A stretch of 64,000 bases of DNA from JAGWBD01 sp965220615 (GCA_965220615.1 CBDCQL010000002.1:1116001-1180000), one strand, 5' to 3'. Positions 43,318 through 52,476 are shown, counted from the first letter of the stretch. The notes: generated from the letters alone by a model not told the origin. Numbers and translations: made by a program.

Positions 43318-44366
43318 TCGCCTTCTTCGGCGTGGGCTGCGGCAAGCGACTGCATTTGCTCACGAACTTTCGCTTCCAGGTCCGTTTTCTCATCCTCGGG
43401 CAGCCAGCTTGCTGCAACAGCATTCAGGGTCATTTGTTGTAACTCGTCCGGACCCAGTCCGCCCCGCTGCACCACCGCCAGGTGTTCCCCGGCAAGCGTT
43501 GCGTCAAGAATTGAGGGCATCCCGCAGGACGGGATGAGTTCGAGACCCGCGTCAGCCAGTTGCTGCAGGGGATAGTCTTCAATTGAATCGACGAGACCCA
43601 GCGCCAACGCCTCACTCATGGAAAAGACCAGCGGCAAACCACTCTGTGACATGGATTCCACCAATGGTGGATCACGTTCAATCCCGCAGCCGCCGATCAA
43701 TCGTTGTGGCTGCAATTGCTCCAGCGCTTCGCGCAGGTTTCCCGGTGAATCTGCATCCGCATTGCTGTGGACGGCGGCGGGTATTCCCTTGCGGGCCGCC
43801 GTGCGAAAGGCGCGTTCAAACTGACCGGGAGGCTGGGCCCCTTCCGGGCCATCCAGGCAGATGCCGACAATTCCCGCCGCCTGTCCCCCCTTGCTGCTGG
43901 CGATTCGGACTGCCTCGTCGGCGTGCCGCGGTTGATCGCGAAAGATACTCAGAACCCAGCGGATATCGATTTTCCAGGCGACTTCAGCGCGGCGGCGACC
44001 ATCGTTCAGGGACTGAAGCAGTCTCTCGAAGTGCCAGCGTTGTTCCGTAAAATGCAAGGTGTTGACGTGGATTTCCGCATACCGGACGTTTTGTCGCGCC
44101 AGCGCCAGACCAGCCTCATAGACCATTAGCGCGACGTCATCATCATAATCCAGCCAACGACTGGTCTCAGCCATCAGCTCATAACGACTGGCCGGGTCCA
44201 GGTTGTCCAGTTTCTCTTCCCAAACCGCTTGCGCGTCCGGGTCTTCAAGAAATCCGTTTTGTCCGGCAATCACCAGCAACCGCTGTGCGGAATATGCGCC
44301 TTCCAACTGAAGAAACAATTCCACCTTTGGCAAGGCCTTGATGAAGTCTTCGACTCTCATGTTCAC
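43314..44366 (-). CDS. adenosine deaminase-like protein lacking catalytic residues
   Basis: 350 residues that follow the adenosine/AMP deaminase fold from end to end: LPKVELFLQLEGA at the start, YEAGLALARQNVRYAEIHV, GICLDGPEGAQPPGQFERAF, and the C-terminal LNAVAASWLPEDEKTDLEAKV. The zinc HxH is replaced by F18-L19-Q20. The HAGE motif is HSNA, with H200 kept and the Glu lost. The GHG His is missing (LIGGCG, 223-228), and the SDDP zinc Asp pair is SCGMP (280-284). Deamination is therefore unlikely, and a ligand-binding or regulatory role is possible (inference). It is coupled to pyrG (overlap 44363-44366). It is intact, not a pseudogene. Confidence 0.85.
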   Translation of the reverse strand: MNMRVEDFIKALPKVELFLQLEGAYSAQRLLVIAGQNGFLEDPDAQAVWEEKLDNLDPASRYELMAETSRWLDYDDDVALMVYEAGLALARQNVRYAEIHVNTLHFTEQRWHFERLLQSLNDGRRRAEVAWKIDIRWVLSIFRDQPRHADEAVRIASSKGGQAAGIVGICLDGPEGAQPPGQFERAFRTAARKGIPAAVHSNADADSPGNLREALEQLQPQRLIGGCGIERDPPLVESMSQSGLPLVFSMSEALALGLVDSIEDYPLQQLADAGLELIPSCGMPSILDATLAGEHLAVVQRGGLGPDELQQMTLNAVAASWLPEDEKTDLEAKVREQMQSLAAAHAEEGD

Positions 44367-46045
44367 GCCTGCTTGCCTGCTTGCCTGAACATGGCTTCAT
44401 TGCGCGAAAGGCCGTTTGCCGTGGTCAGGTTGCGACGTTTCTCGTGCGCGATTGCAGCGCGTACGAAACTCAGGAACAGGGGGTGCGGCCGGTTGGGTCT
44501 GCTGAGAAACTCGGGGTGAAACTGGCTGCCCAACATGAAGGGATGGTCCTGGATCTCCGCAATCTCGACCAGATTGCCGTCCGGACTGATTCCGCTGAAT
44601 CTCATGCCATGGGCGTTAAAGTCCTGACGATAGCGGTTGTTAAATTCGAAGCGGTGCCGGTGCCTTTCCCTAATCCTGGTGGTTGGTTCCCATGCACGAC
44701 CGCCAATGCTCCCCGGTTGCAGGTCGCAGGGGTACAGGCCCAGGCGCATCGTGCCGCCCTTGGCTTCAACACCCTTTTGCTCCGGCATCAGGTCAATGAC
44801 CGGATGCGCCGGATTGTGTGCGAATTCGGTGCTGTTGGCATCTTCCAGACCAATGACGTTGCGGGCGAATTCGATGCACATCACCTGCATGCCAAGACAA
44901 AGGCCCAGATAAGGAACCCTGTTTATCCGGGCGTGCGTTGCAGCCAGAATCTTGCCCTCTATGCCGCGTTCCCCGAAGCCACCCGGGACGATGATGCCGT
45001 CGACGACCTCCAGCTGTTCCATTCCCTTGCCGCGTTCCAGATCGCCGGAGTAGATCCAGCGGACTTCAGGACGACGACGCCCGGCCGTACAGGCGTGCAA
45101 CAGGGCCTCGCGTACGCTCATGTAGGCATCGTGCAACTCCACGTACTTCCCCACAACTGCGATTCGCAGAGGCCTTTTGGCGGACTTCATGGCGGCCATC
45201 ATGAGTCCCCAGTCATCCAGCGCCGGCGGCCCGGTGTTCAGTTCCAGTTGTTCGACGAGATAGTCTCCAAGGCCTTCCCTTTCAAGGATCAGGGGAATCT
45301 CGTAGAGCCGGTCCAGCGTTTGCAGCGGGAAAACGGCACGATCCGGAACGTCGCAAAACAGGGAAATCTTCTCCACCACCTCGACGTCAACCGGGTGGTC
45401 CGCCCTGGCGATGATGACCTGCGGCTGGATGCCGATGCCTCGCATTTCCCTGACGCTGCGCTGGGTCGGCTTGGTCTTCAGTTCGTTGGTGGCTGCAATC
45501 CAGGGCAACCAGGTGACGTGTATCGACAAGGTCTGTTCACGGGGCAAGCCGAGGCGCATTTGTCGAATGGCTTCCAGAAAGGGAAGACCCTCAATGTCGC
45601 CGACGGTGCCCCCGACTTCCACCAGCACGACGTCCGCGTTGTCTCGTTTTCCCACCTCGACAATGCGGCGCCTGATCTCACCCGTGATGTGAGGCACGAC
45701 CTGAATGGTGCCCCCCAGATAGTCGCCCCGACGTTCCTTGTCAATCACACTGGTATAGACCTGCCCCGCCGTCACGTTGGAATGCCTGCTCAATTCCACG
45801 TCGATGAAGCGTTCGTAGTGCCCCAGATCCAGGTCGGTCTCCGCACCATCGGCAGTGACGAACACCTCCCCGTGCTGATAGGGGCTCATCGTGCCTGGGT
45901 CCACGTTGAGATAGGGGTCCAGCTTTTGCACGGCGACGTTCAGCCCGCGCGCCTTGAGAATCCGGCCGACTGCAGCAGCGGTCACACCCTTGCCTACGGA
46001 ACTCACTACTCCACCCGTACAAAAGATGTACCGTGGTTCTGTCAT
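44363..46045 (-). CDS. pyrG: CTP synthase
   Basis: 560 residues. It aminates UTP to CTP using glutamine. The synthase domain starts IFCTGGVVSSVGKGVTAAAV with YLNVDPGTMSPYQHGEVFV and VEVGGTVGDIEGLPFLEA. The class I glutaminase domain has the nucleophile in LGLCLGMQVMCIEFAR and the His-Glu pair in FHPEF. In the UTP loop the usual KTKPTQHSV reads KTKPTQRSV. GAGG lies five bases before the ATG. A 10-bp hairpin (46062-46087) occupies the leader. The following ADA-like gene is translationally coupled. Confidence 0.97.
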   Translation of the reverse strand: MTEPRYIFCTGGVVSSVGKGVTAAAVGRILKARGLNVAVQKLDPYLNVDPGTMSPYQHGEVFVTADGAETDLDLGHYERFIDVELSRHSNVTAGQVYTSVIDKERRGDYLGGTIQVVPHITGEIRRRIVEVGKRDNADVVLVEVGGTVGDIEGLPFLEAIRQMRLGLPREQTLSIHVTWLPWIAATNELKTKPTQRSVREMRGIGIQPQVIIARADHPVDVEVVEKISLFCDVPDRAVFPLQTLDRLYEIPLILEREGLGDYLVEQLELNTGPPALDDWGLMMAAMKSAKRPLRIAVVGKYVELHDAYMSVREALLHACTAGRRRPEVRWIYSGDLERGKGMEQLEVVDGIIVPGGFGERGIEGKILAATHARINRVPYLGLCLGMQVMCIEFARNVIGLEDANSTEFAHNPAHPVIDLMPEQKGVEAKGGTMRLGLYPCDLQPGSIGGRAWEPTTRIRERHRHRFEFNNRYRQDFNAHGMRFSGISPDGNLVEIAEIQDHPFMLGSQFHPEFLSRPNRPHPLFLSFVRAAIAHEKRRNLTTANGLSRNEAMFRQAGKQA

Positions 46046-46061
46046 GGCGGCCTCTTCACAA

Positions 46062-46087
46062 GAATGGCGGAGCTGCCTCCGCCATTC
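46062..46087 (-). promoter_or_regulatory. leader hairpin of pyrG
   Basis: A perfect 10-bp stem (GAATGGCGGA with TCCGCCATTC) and a 6-base loop, ending 17 bases before the pyrG ATG and inside its predicted leader. TTGTG follows rather than a T-run. pyrG leaders are controlled by attenuation in some Gram-positive bacteria; a role here is only suggested. Confidence 0.45.
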
Positions 46088-46116
46088 AATTCTTCAGGGT
46101 ATGTCATCCTCGGCTC

Positions 46117-46145
46117 ATGATACCGCCTGGGCTTCCCGTAAACAA
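46117..46145 (-). promoter_or_regulatory. promoter of pyrG
   Basis: TTGTTT (46145-46140), 17 bases, TATCAT (46122-46117), giving a leader of about 65 bases with the hairpin inside it. Confidence 0.55.
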
Positions 46146-46187
46146 CATTGCAATTTACCTGGCCTGTTCAGTCCACATGCCAACGCG

Positions 46188-46193
46188 TATACT
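46188..46193 (+). promoter_or_regulatory. -10 element upstream of the MoxR gene
   Basis: TATACT lies 29 bases before the ATG at 46223. The -35 region (TGTTCA at 46165) is weak. GAGGG precedes the ATG. Confidence 0.4.
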
Positions 46194-46222
46194 TGAGGCA
46201 TTCTTAAGTTTGCGAGGGCGTC

Positions 46223-47221
46223 ATGGTTGCCGGAGCGCGAGGTGTTGATGCGCAGGAAATCCAGGGTGCGCAACGCAACGTTGTGCAATACGTCGCGCAA
46301 CAAGTCGCCCGCAACGTCAGCCAGGTCATCATCGGCAAACGCAACGAAATCAGCCTGACTGTCCTAGGTCTGTTAAGCCAGGGCCACATCCTCATTGAGG
46401 ACATCCCTGGCGTGGGCAAGACGATGCTGGCGCGCGCCCTGGCCCGCTCGATCGGCTGCAGCTTCAGCCGGCTTCAGTTCACGCCAGATATGTTGCCCTC
46501 GGACGTGACCGGCGTGTCCATTTTCAATCAGAAAACACGGGAATTCGAATTCCGTCCCGGTCCCATTATGGCGCAAATCGTGCTGGCTGACGAGATTAAC
46601 CGCGCCACGCCCAAGACCCAAGCCGCCCTGCTGGAGGCGATGGAAGAACGTCAAATCACAGTCGATGGCGTGTCCTGGCAAATGGAAGAGCCCTTTCTCA
46701 TTCTTGCCACACAAAACCCGATCGAATATGAAGGCACTTTTCCCCTGCCGGAAGCCCAGGTCGATCGATTCCTGATCCGCATTCGACTCGGCTATCCGGC
46801 CGCCAATGAAGAGTTTGCCGTGCTCGGGGCGCAGCAGTACCGTCATCCAATCGAAAACATGAGCCAGGTGGTGACTGTTGAGGAGTTGGGCGCCGCACAA
46901 CGGGCCGTTCGCGAAGTATACGTCGCCGAAGAGATCAAACACTACATCATCGAGTTGGTCAACGCCTCGCGCCAACACCCGGACGTTTACCTTGGCAGCA
47001 GTCCCCGCGGTTCCCTGGCTCTGTTTCGCTGCGCCCAGGCGCGCGCCGCCATGGCGGACCGGGAATTCGTCATTCCCGATGACGTGAAGGCCCTGGCAGA
47101 AGTCACACTGGCCCACCGCATCATTGTCGGCCCCTCGTCACGCATCCGAGACGTGCCGTCCCGCCGCATCGTTCAGGAAATAGTCAACAACACCCCCGTG
47201 CCGGGGGCGTCCATCCAGTAA
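46223..47221 (+). CDS. MoxR-family AAA+ ATPase
   Basis: 332 residues. Walker A is EDIPGVGKTMLARALA, followed by SFSRLQFTPDMLPSDVTGVSI-type MoxR motifs, Walker B VLADEINRATPKTQAALLEAMEE and sensor ILATQNPIEYEGTFPLPEAQ. MoxR ATPases act as chaperones for metal or von Willebrand-domain proteins. The next gene, six bases away, is a DUF58 protein, the classic partner. Confidence 0.94.
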   Translation: MVAGARGVDAQEIQGAQRNVVQYVAQQVARNVSQVIIGKRNEISLTVLGLLSQGHILIEDIPGVGKTMLARALARSIGCSFSRLQFTPDMLPSDVTGVSIFNQKTREFEFRPGPIMAQIVLADEINRATPKTQAALLEAMEERQITVDGVSWQMEEPFLILATQNPIEYEGTFPLPEAQVDRFLIRIRLGYPAANEEFAVLGAQQYRHPIENMSQVVTVEELGAAQRAVREVYVAEEIKHYIIELVNASRQHPDVYLGSSPRGSLALFRCAQARAAMADREFVIPDDVKALAEVTLAHRIIVGPSSRIRDVPSRRIVQEIVNNTPVPGASIQ

Positions 47222-47227
47222 ACACTC

Positions 47228-48499
47228 ATGCAAAACCGACGCCACGGGCTCTGGCTGCTGCTCCTGCTAAGCCTTGCACTCGGGGCCTGGACGGGCAGGG
47301 ACTTTTTCTTCCGTATGGCCTGGTTGTTTGCCGGCCTGTTGGTGGCTTCAGTCCTGTGGTGCTGGTTCACGCTGCGCCAGATCAGCCTCATCCGACAGAC
47401 CCTGGCCCGTCGGGCGCAGGTTGGCAGCAACCTGGGTGAACACCTGGAAATCCGAAACCGCTCATGGCTGCCTGGCCTCTGGCTGGAATTGCGTGATTTT
47501 TCCAGCCTGCCCGGCCACAGGGTCAGCCAGGTGGTACCGGCTTTGGGTCGTCGCAAGGCCTGGCAGTGGGACGTTGACACAAAATGCGTGGCGCGTGGCG
47601 AATTCAGACTTGGGCCCATGACTCTGGCAAGCGGTGATCCCTTCGGCTTTCACTACGCAACGCGCCAGTTGGAAGAGATATCCAGAATAATCATTTTTCC
47701 GGCGACGGTTGGCCTGGAATCGTTTGAGTTGCCCTTCGGAGAAATCACGGGTGGCAACATTTTGCGCCGCCGGACCCACTACGTAACGACCAACGCCACT
47801 GGCGTTCGCGATTATGCTCCCGGTGACAGCTTCAACCGCATTCACTGGCGCAGCAGCGCCCGCCGCAACAGCCTTATGGTCAAGGAATTCGAGCTGGATC
47901 CGCTGCTTGACATTTGGATTTTGATGGATTTCTCCGCGGACTCGCTCGTCGAGCATGAGACCCTGAAGCGGGTCAACGGCGACGGGCCGGCTTTAACCAC
48001 CGATGTCTTGCCTCGTTCCACCGAGGAATACGGCGTCGTGGCCGCAGCCTCCCTCGCCCGCCACTTCATTGAGGAAGCCGATCGTGCGGTCGGTTTCATG
48101 GCCTGGGGGCCCAAACGGGAAATGCTCCAGCCCGAAAACGGAGAACGCCAACTCAACCAGATCCTGCAGATTCTTGCCGTCGGTCGCAGTGTATCCGAGC
48201 ATTCCCTCGAACAAATGCTTGCCGTTGAAATGCCCCACATGACGCGCGGGACTTCCCTCGTCATTGTCACGTCGTCGCTGGACCTCCGTTGGGTTCGGGA
48301 AGTGCGGGTCCTGAAGCGGCGCGGGGTCCGGCCGCTCTGTATTTTTGTAGACCCCTTCTCATTTGGCGGTGAGCAACCCGCAGACGATTTGTTGGCAAAC
48401 CTTCATCTCGAACGCGTTCCGGTCATCCCAATCCGAATGGATGACGACATTGCCTTCGCCCTTTCCCGCCGCCAGGCCCTGCGTCTGTCCGCAATCTGA
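47228..48499 (+). CDS. DUF58 domain-containing membrane protein
   Basis: 423 residues. Two N-terminal membrane helices (about 8-25 and 30-48) are followed by a beta-rich part and the DUF58 core YVTTNATGVRDYAPGDSFNR then IHWRSSARRNSLMVKEFE. A VWA-like region follows with WILMDFSADS (D and S of a MIDAS-like site). It probably works with the adjacent MoxR ATPase in an unknown envelope process. The stop overlaps the next ATG by one base. Confidence 0.9.
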   Translation: MQNRRHGLWLLLLLSLALGAWTGRDFFFRMAWLFAGLLVASVLWCWFTLRQISLIRQTLARRAQVGSNLGEHLEIRNRSWLPGLWLELRDFSSLPGHRVSQVVPALGRRKAWQWDVDTKCVARGEFRLGPMTLASGDPFGFHYATRQLEEISRIIIFPATVGLESFELPFGEITGGNILRRRTHYVTTNATGVRDYAPGDSFNRIHWRSSARRNSLMVKEFELDPLLDIWILMDFSADSLVEHETLKRVNGDGPALTTDVLPRSTEEYGVVAAASLARHFIEEADRAVGFMAWGPKREMLQPENGERQLNQILQILAVGRSVSEHSLEQMLAVEMPHMTRGTSLVIVTSSLDLRWVREVRVLKRRGVRPLCIFVDPFSFGGEQPADDLLANLHLERVPVIPIRMDDDIAFALSRRQALRLSAI

Positions 48500-50085
48500 T
48501 GCATCCGGGGCTGCTCTACCTGACAGTATTTATCTGCGGCATGAGCACGCTGGCCATCGAACTCACCGCCTCGCGCCTGTTGGGCAACGTGTTTGGCACC
48601 AGCAACCTGGTCTGGGCCAACGTCATCGGCCTGATGTTGCTCTACCTCAGTGTCGGGTATTTCCTCGGCGGTCGACTTGCAGACCGGTATCCAGGTCCCC
48701 GAAACCTGTTTCGCATTGTCCTGTGGGCCGCCTTTTTCAGCGCGCTCATCCCCCTGCTGTCGCGTCCTATCCTGCAGGGAGCGGCAAACGCGGTGATCAA
48801 CGTGGACGCCGTCGTGGTCGTGGGGGCTTTCCTGTCAGTGCTGGTGTTGTTTGCCGGGCCGGTTACGCTTTTGGGTTGCGTGCCGCCTTTCGCCATGCGG
48901 CTGGCGATAGACGACTTGAGCACGACGGGCCAGGTCTCCGGCAAGATCTATGCGATCAGCACCCTGGGAAGTTTGCTCGGCACCTTCCTGCCGGTCCTGG
49001 TCTTCATTCCAGAAATCGGCACACGCAACACATTTCTACTCTTTGCCGCCCTGCTGTATCTGACGGCCCTGGCCGGGATCTGGCGCTGCGACGGGCGTTT
49101 ACCCCTTCGCAATCTGTGGATGCCCCTTGTCATCGTCCTGATGGTCCAGCTGGTCAGCAGCGGCCCCCTGCGGGCCGCGCCTCCGGGGCGCAACTTGCTA
49201 CTGGAGCAGGAGAGCGCCTACAACTACATTCAGGTGCAGGAGGACAGCCAGGGTTATCGCTATCTGTATTTGAACGAGGGTCAGGGAATCCACAGCCAGT
49301 GGCATCCGGAGCGCATCAACTTCGGTCGCACCTGGAGTTTTTTTCTCACTGCTCCATGGTTCAATGAATATCCGGATGATGAGCGGCCTGTGGAATCTCT
49401 GGCCATTGTTGGTCTGGCCGGCGGCACGGTCGCGCGCCAGTATCACAGCGTCTATGGCGAGATTCCCATTGACGGTATCGAGATTGATCCGGCCCTGATT
49501 GACGTCGCCAGGCGTTGGTTTGGCATGGACGCCATTCCCGGCCTGCGCACCTGGGCGGCCGACGGCCGCGTCGCCTTGCGCCAGTTGCCGCGTCGGTACA
49601 GCGTAATCGCCCTGGATGCCTATCGCCCACCCTACATCCCCTGGCATCTGACCACGGTCGAGTTTCTTGAGGAAGCCCGGAGCCGTTTGCTGCCCAAAGG
49701 CGCCCTCGCCGTAAATGTTGGCAGGACCCACAGCGACCGGCGTCTCGTGGATGCCATGGCCGCGACCCTGCTGCAGGTCTTCCCGAACGTACACGTCATG
49801 GACGTGCCAAACTCTTTCAATTCGATTCTGGTGGCGACCAACCAGCGCAGTCAGGCCGGCACCCTGGCCCAAAACCTCGCCGCTTTGTCCCGGGACGACA
49901 GTCCCGCCCTGCGTGACGCCCTTGCCCTGGGGGCCGCCAGTCTGGTGCCGACAGTCAAATCTGATCTGGTTTTCAGAGACGATCACGCGCCGGTTGAACG
50001 GCTCGTCGATTCACTGGTGCAGGACTTTCTGTTGTCGGGAGACGCGGCCCGTTACATACCTGCTCCCTCCACCCAAGACACTTGA
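48499..50085 (+). CDS. membrane protein with C-terminal spermidine synthase-like domain
   Basis: 528 residues. Residues 1-215 have about seven membrane helices (MSTLAIELTASRLLG start, typical of fused spermidine synthases). Residues about 235-500 form a Rossmann methyltransferase-like domain: LAIVGLAGGTVARQYHSVY, DGIEIDPALIDVARRWF, AADGRVAL and LDAYRPPYIPWHLTTVEF. Soluble SpeE has DSTDP at the last site; here the first Asp remains and the second is missing. Aminopropyl transfer is therefore not assured. Adjacent adoK and ahcY fit a SAM-derived metabolite theme. Confidence 0.82.
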   Translation: MHPGLLYLTVFICGMSTLAIELTASRLLGNVFGTSNLVWANVIGLMLLYLSVGYFLGGRLADRYPGPRNLFRIVLWAAFFSALIPLLSRPILQGAANAVINVDAVVVVGAFLSVLVLFAGPVTLLGCVPPFAMRLAIDDLSTTGQVSGKIYAISTLGSLLGTFLPVLVFIPEIGTRNTFLLFAALLYLTALAGIWRCDGRLPLRNLWMPLVIVLMVQLVSSGPLRAAPPGRNLLLEQESAYNYIQVQEDSQGYRYLYLNEGQGIHSQWHPERINFGRTWSFFLTAPWFNEYPDDERPVESLAIVGLAGGTVARQYHSVYGEIPIDGIEIDPALIDVARRWFGMDAIPGLRTWAADGRVALRQLPRRYSVIALDAYRPPYIPWHLTTVEFLEEARSRLLPKGALAVNVGRTHSDRRLVDAMAATLLQVFPNVHVMDVPNSFNSILVATNQRSQAGTLAQNLAALSRDDSPALRDALALGAASLVPTVKSDLVFRDDHAPVERLVDSLVQDFLLSGDAARYIPAPSTQDT

Positions 50086-50111
50086 CCCTGTTTTCTGGCG
50101 GGGGGTATACT
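50082..50111 (+). promoter_or_regulatory. promoter of adoK-ahcY
   Basis: TTGACC (50082-50087), 18 bases, TATACT (50106-50111), overlapping the stop of the preceding gene. The transcript would start near 50118, 42 bases before the adoK ATG. Confidence 0.68.
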
Positions 50112-50159
50112 CCCCGCCGTTCCGGCGCGACCATCCCGACACTCCCGATAGGGCACGAA

Positions 50160-51155
50160 ATGGAAACCGTCATCACCGGCTCAATCGCCTATGATTACCT
50201 GATGCGTTTCCCCGGTCGCTTCACTGATCACTTGCTGGATGGCCAGTTGCATCATCTCAGCCTCAGTTTTCTCGTCGAGGACATGACGCGCCACTGGGGT
50301 GGCACGGCCGCCAACATCGCCTACACGGCAGCCCTGCTGGGGCTCCGGCCTCGACTGATGGGCACGGTAGGCAGCGACTTCGGCGACTATCGGGCGTGGC
50401 TGGAATCTTCCGCCGTGGACACCGGCGACGTGCGTCAGATCGACACACTGTTCACCGCCAGTTTCTTCGCCAACACGGACCTGGACAACAACCAGATTGC
50501 CTCGTTCTACGCCGGCGCCATGACCTGCGCCCGAGACTATCGCCTGGCCGACCTCGCGGGCCCGGCCCCGGACCTGGTCTTCATTTCTCCCAACGATCCG
50601 GTCGCCATGCTGCAACTGGCCAGGGAGTGCCGTGAAGCGGTCATTCCCTTCATTTGTGATCCCAGCCAGCAGGTCGCCCGCATTGATGGTGATCAGTTGC
50701 GCGACCTGATGAGGAACGCCTGGGTGCTGGTCATGAACTCCTACGAGGCCGGCATGATTTGCCAAAAGACCGGGCTGGACCAGGAGACTCTGGTCAACAG
50801 TTTTCCGGTTGTGCTGATCACTCGCGGTGCGGACGGCGTCGAAGTCCACGAAAACGGAGAGCGACGGCACGTCGCTCCCTTTCCGGTCTCCCGCATTGCG
50901 GACCCAACCGGCGCGGGCGACGCCTTCCGCGGCGGCGTTCTTTGCGGTCTGGTCGCCGGCTGGCCCCTGGTGTTGAGCGCCAGGGTTGGGGCCCTGTGCG
51001 CCAGCTACGCCCTGGAACAGACTGGCACGCAATCCCACCGCTTTACCATCGACGATTTTATCGAACGGTTTCGTCAGTCCGCGGATGATGGCGGGCAACT
51101 TGAGCAGCTGCATGGCGTCAAAGAGGATGCCGGAAATGTGTCGACTCTTTCATGA
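50160..51155 (+). CDS. adoK: adenosine kinase (PfkB family, mycobacterial AdoK type)
   Basis: 331 residues. It phosphorylates adenosine to AMP. The N-terminus TGSIAYDYLMRFPGRFTDHL and the stretch HLSLSFLVEDMTRHWGGTAA closely resemble Mycobacterium tuberculosis AdoK as I recall it, as does IASFYAGAMTCARDYRLADL. The PfkB signature DPTGAGDAFRGG contains catalytic D254. The frame is open back to 50082, but that is the -35 box; ATG 50160 fits the family. It overlaps ahcY by 4 bases, which fits removal of the adenosine made by AhcY. Confidence 0.88.
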   Translation: METVITGSIAYDYLMRFPGRFTDHLLDGQLHHLSLSFLVEDMTRHWGGTAANIAYTAALLGLRPRLMGTVGSDFGDYRAWLESSAVDTGDVRQIDTLFTASFFANTDLDNNQIASFYAGAMTCARDYRLADLAGPAPDLVFISPNDPVAMLQLARECREAVIPFICDPSQQVARIDGDQLRDLMRNAWVLVMNSYEAGMICQKTGLDQETLVNSFPVVLITRGADGVEVHENGERRHVAPFPVSRIADPTGAGDAFRGGVLCGLVAGWPLVLSARVGALCASYALEQTGTQSHRFTIDDFIERFRQSADDGGQLEQLHGVKEDAGNVSTLS

Positions 51156-52438
51156 ATCTGGAACGGGGACCGGGAATGACGGTTGATCACGATATTGCAG
51201 ACCTGGACAAGGCCACGGGCGGTCGATTCCGCATCAACTGGGCGGAAAATGAAATGCCTGTGTTGCGCTCCATCCGGGAACGCTTCGAGCGCGAAAAGCC
51301 CCTTGCCGGCATGCGCGTGACGGCCTGCATGCACGTCACCACCGAGACCGCCAATCTGGTCCAGACCCTGCAGGGCGGTGGCGCGGACATCGTTCTCTGC
51401 GCCTCCAACCCGCTGTCTACCCAGGATGACGTGGCCGCCGCCCTGGTGACGCAAAATGAAGTCCCGGTTTTCGCCATCAAGGGAGAGGACCAGGCCACAT
51501 ATCACCGTCACGTGAACGCCGCCCTGGACCGGCAGCCGCACATAATTATGGATGACGGCGCCGATCTGGTCAGCGCCCTGCATCGGAACCGCCGCGAATT
51601 ACTGCAGGGAGTACTGGGTGGTACGGAAGAGACCACGACAGGCGTGATTCGTCTTCGCGCCATGGCGGCGGACGGGGCCCTGGAATTCCCGATGATCGCC
51701 GTCAATGACAGCGACACCAAGCACCTGTTTGACAACCGTTACGGCACGGGCCAGAGCACGATCGACGGTGTGATTCGCGCCACCAACATCCTGCTCGCCG
51801 GACGTACGGTTGTCGTCGCCGGCTACGGCTGGTGCAGCCGTGGCATTGCCAGCCGGGCCCGCGGACTGGGCGCCAACGTCATCGTGACGGAAGTGGATGC
51901 GCTGAAAGCGCTGGAGGCCGTCATGGACGGCCTGCGGGTCATGCCCATGCTGGAGGCGGCGACCCTGGGTGACGTCTTCATCACCGCCACCGGAGACATC
52001 AACGTCATTGACTGCGAGCATTTCGAGCGAATGAAACCTGGCGCGGTACTGGCCAACAGCGGCCACTTCGACGTTGAGATCAACCTGACCGGTCTGACCG
52101 CCATGGCCGATTCCGGCCCCGAGCTGGTGCGGCCATTTGTCGAGGAATACCGGCTGAACGGCCGGCCGATCTACGTGCTTGGCGAAGGACGCCTGATCAA
52201 CCTGGCGTCGGCCGAGGGGCACCCGGCCAGTGTCATGGACATGAGCTTTGCCAATCAGGCGCTGGCCGCGGAATACCTGGTTCGCCACGTGAACGAACTG
52301 TCCGCCGGTGTCCATGTGGTGCCACGGGACGTGGACATGACCATTGCGCGACTGAAACTGGAGAGTCTGGGCGTGGCCATCGACCATTTGACGCCGGAGC
52401 AGGACCGCTACCTCAACCAGTGGGAAGAAGGGACCTGA
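51152..52438 (+). CDS. ahcY: adenosylhomocysteinase
   Basis: 428 residues. It reversibly hydrolyses S-adenosylhomocysteine to adenosine and homocysteine. Motifs: MHVTTETANLVQTLQGGGAD, ASNPLSTQDDVAAAL, GGTEETTTGVIRL, VNDSDTKHLFDNRYGTGQST, the NAD loop VVAGYGWCSRGIA and TGDINVIDCEHF. The C-terminus ends YLNQWEEGT, shorter than enzymes that end in HYRY. ATGA overlap with adoK makes a coupled pair. Confidence 0.95.
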   Translation: MNLERGPGMTVDHDIADLDKATGGRFRINWAENEMPVLRSIRERFEREKPLAGMRVTACMHVTTETANLVQTLQGGGADIVLCASNPLSTQDDVAAALVTQNEVPVFAIKGEDQATYHRHVNAALDRQPHIIMDDGADLVSALHRNRRELLQGVLGGTEETTTGVIRLRAMAADGALEFPMIAVNDSDTKHLFDNRYGTGQSTIDGVIRATNILLAGRTVVVAGYGWCSRGIASRARGLGANVIVTEVDALKALEAVMDGLRVMPMLEAATLGDVFITATGDINVIDCEHFERMKPGAVLANSGHFDVEINLTGLTAMADSGPELVRPFVEEYRLNGRPIYVLGEGRLINLASAEGHPASVMDMSFANQALAAEYLVRHVNELSAGVHVVPRDVDMTIARLKLESLGVAIDHLTPEQDRYLNQWEEGT

Positions 52439-52476
52439 CTGCCACTCCGTCAGAAACGGTGGCCTCTGAAACCCCA

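Noticed and set aside
44381..46120. 579-codon plus-strand open frame
   Set aside because: Antisense to pyrG in a GC-rich region; no recognisable domain, while pyrG on the other strand matches CTP synthase over its whole length.
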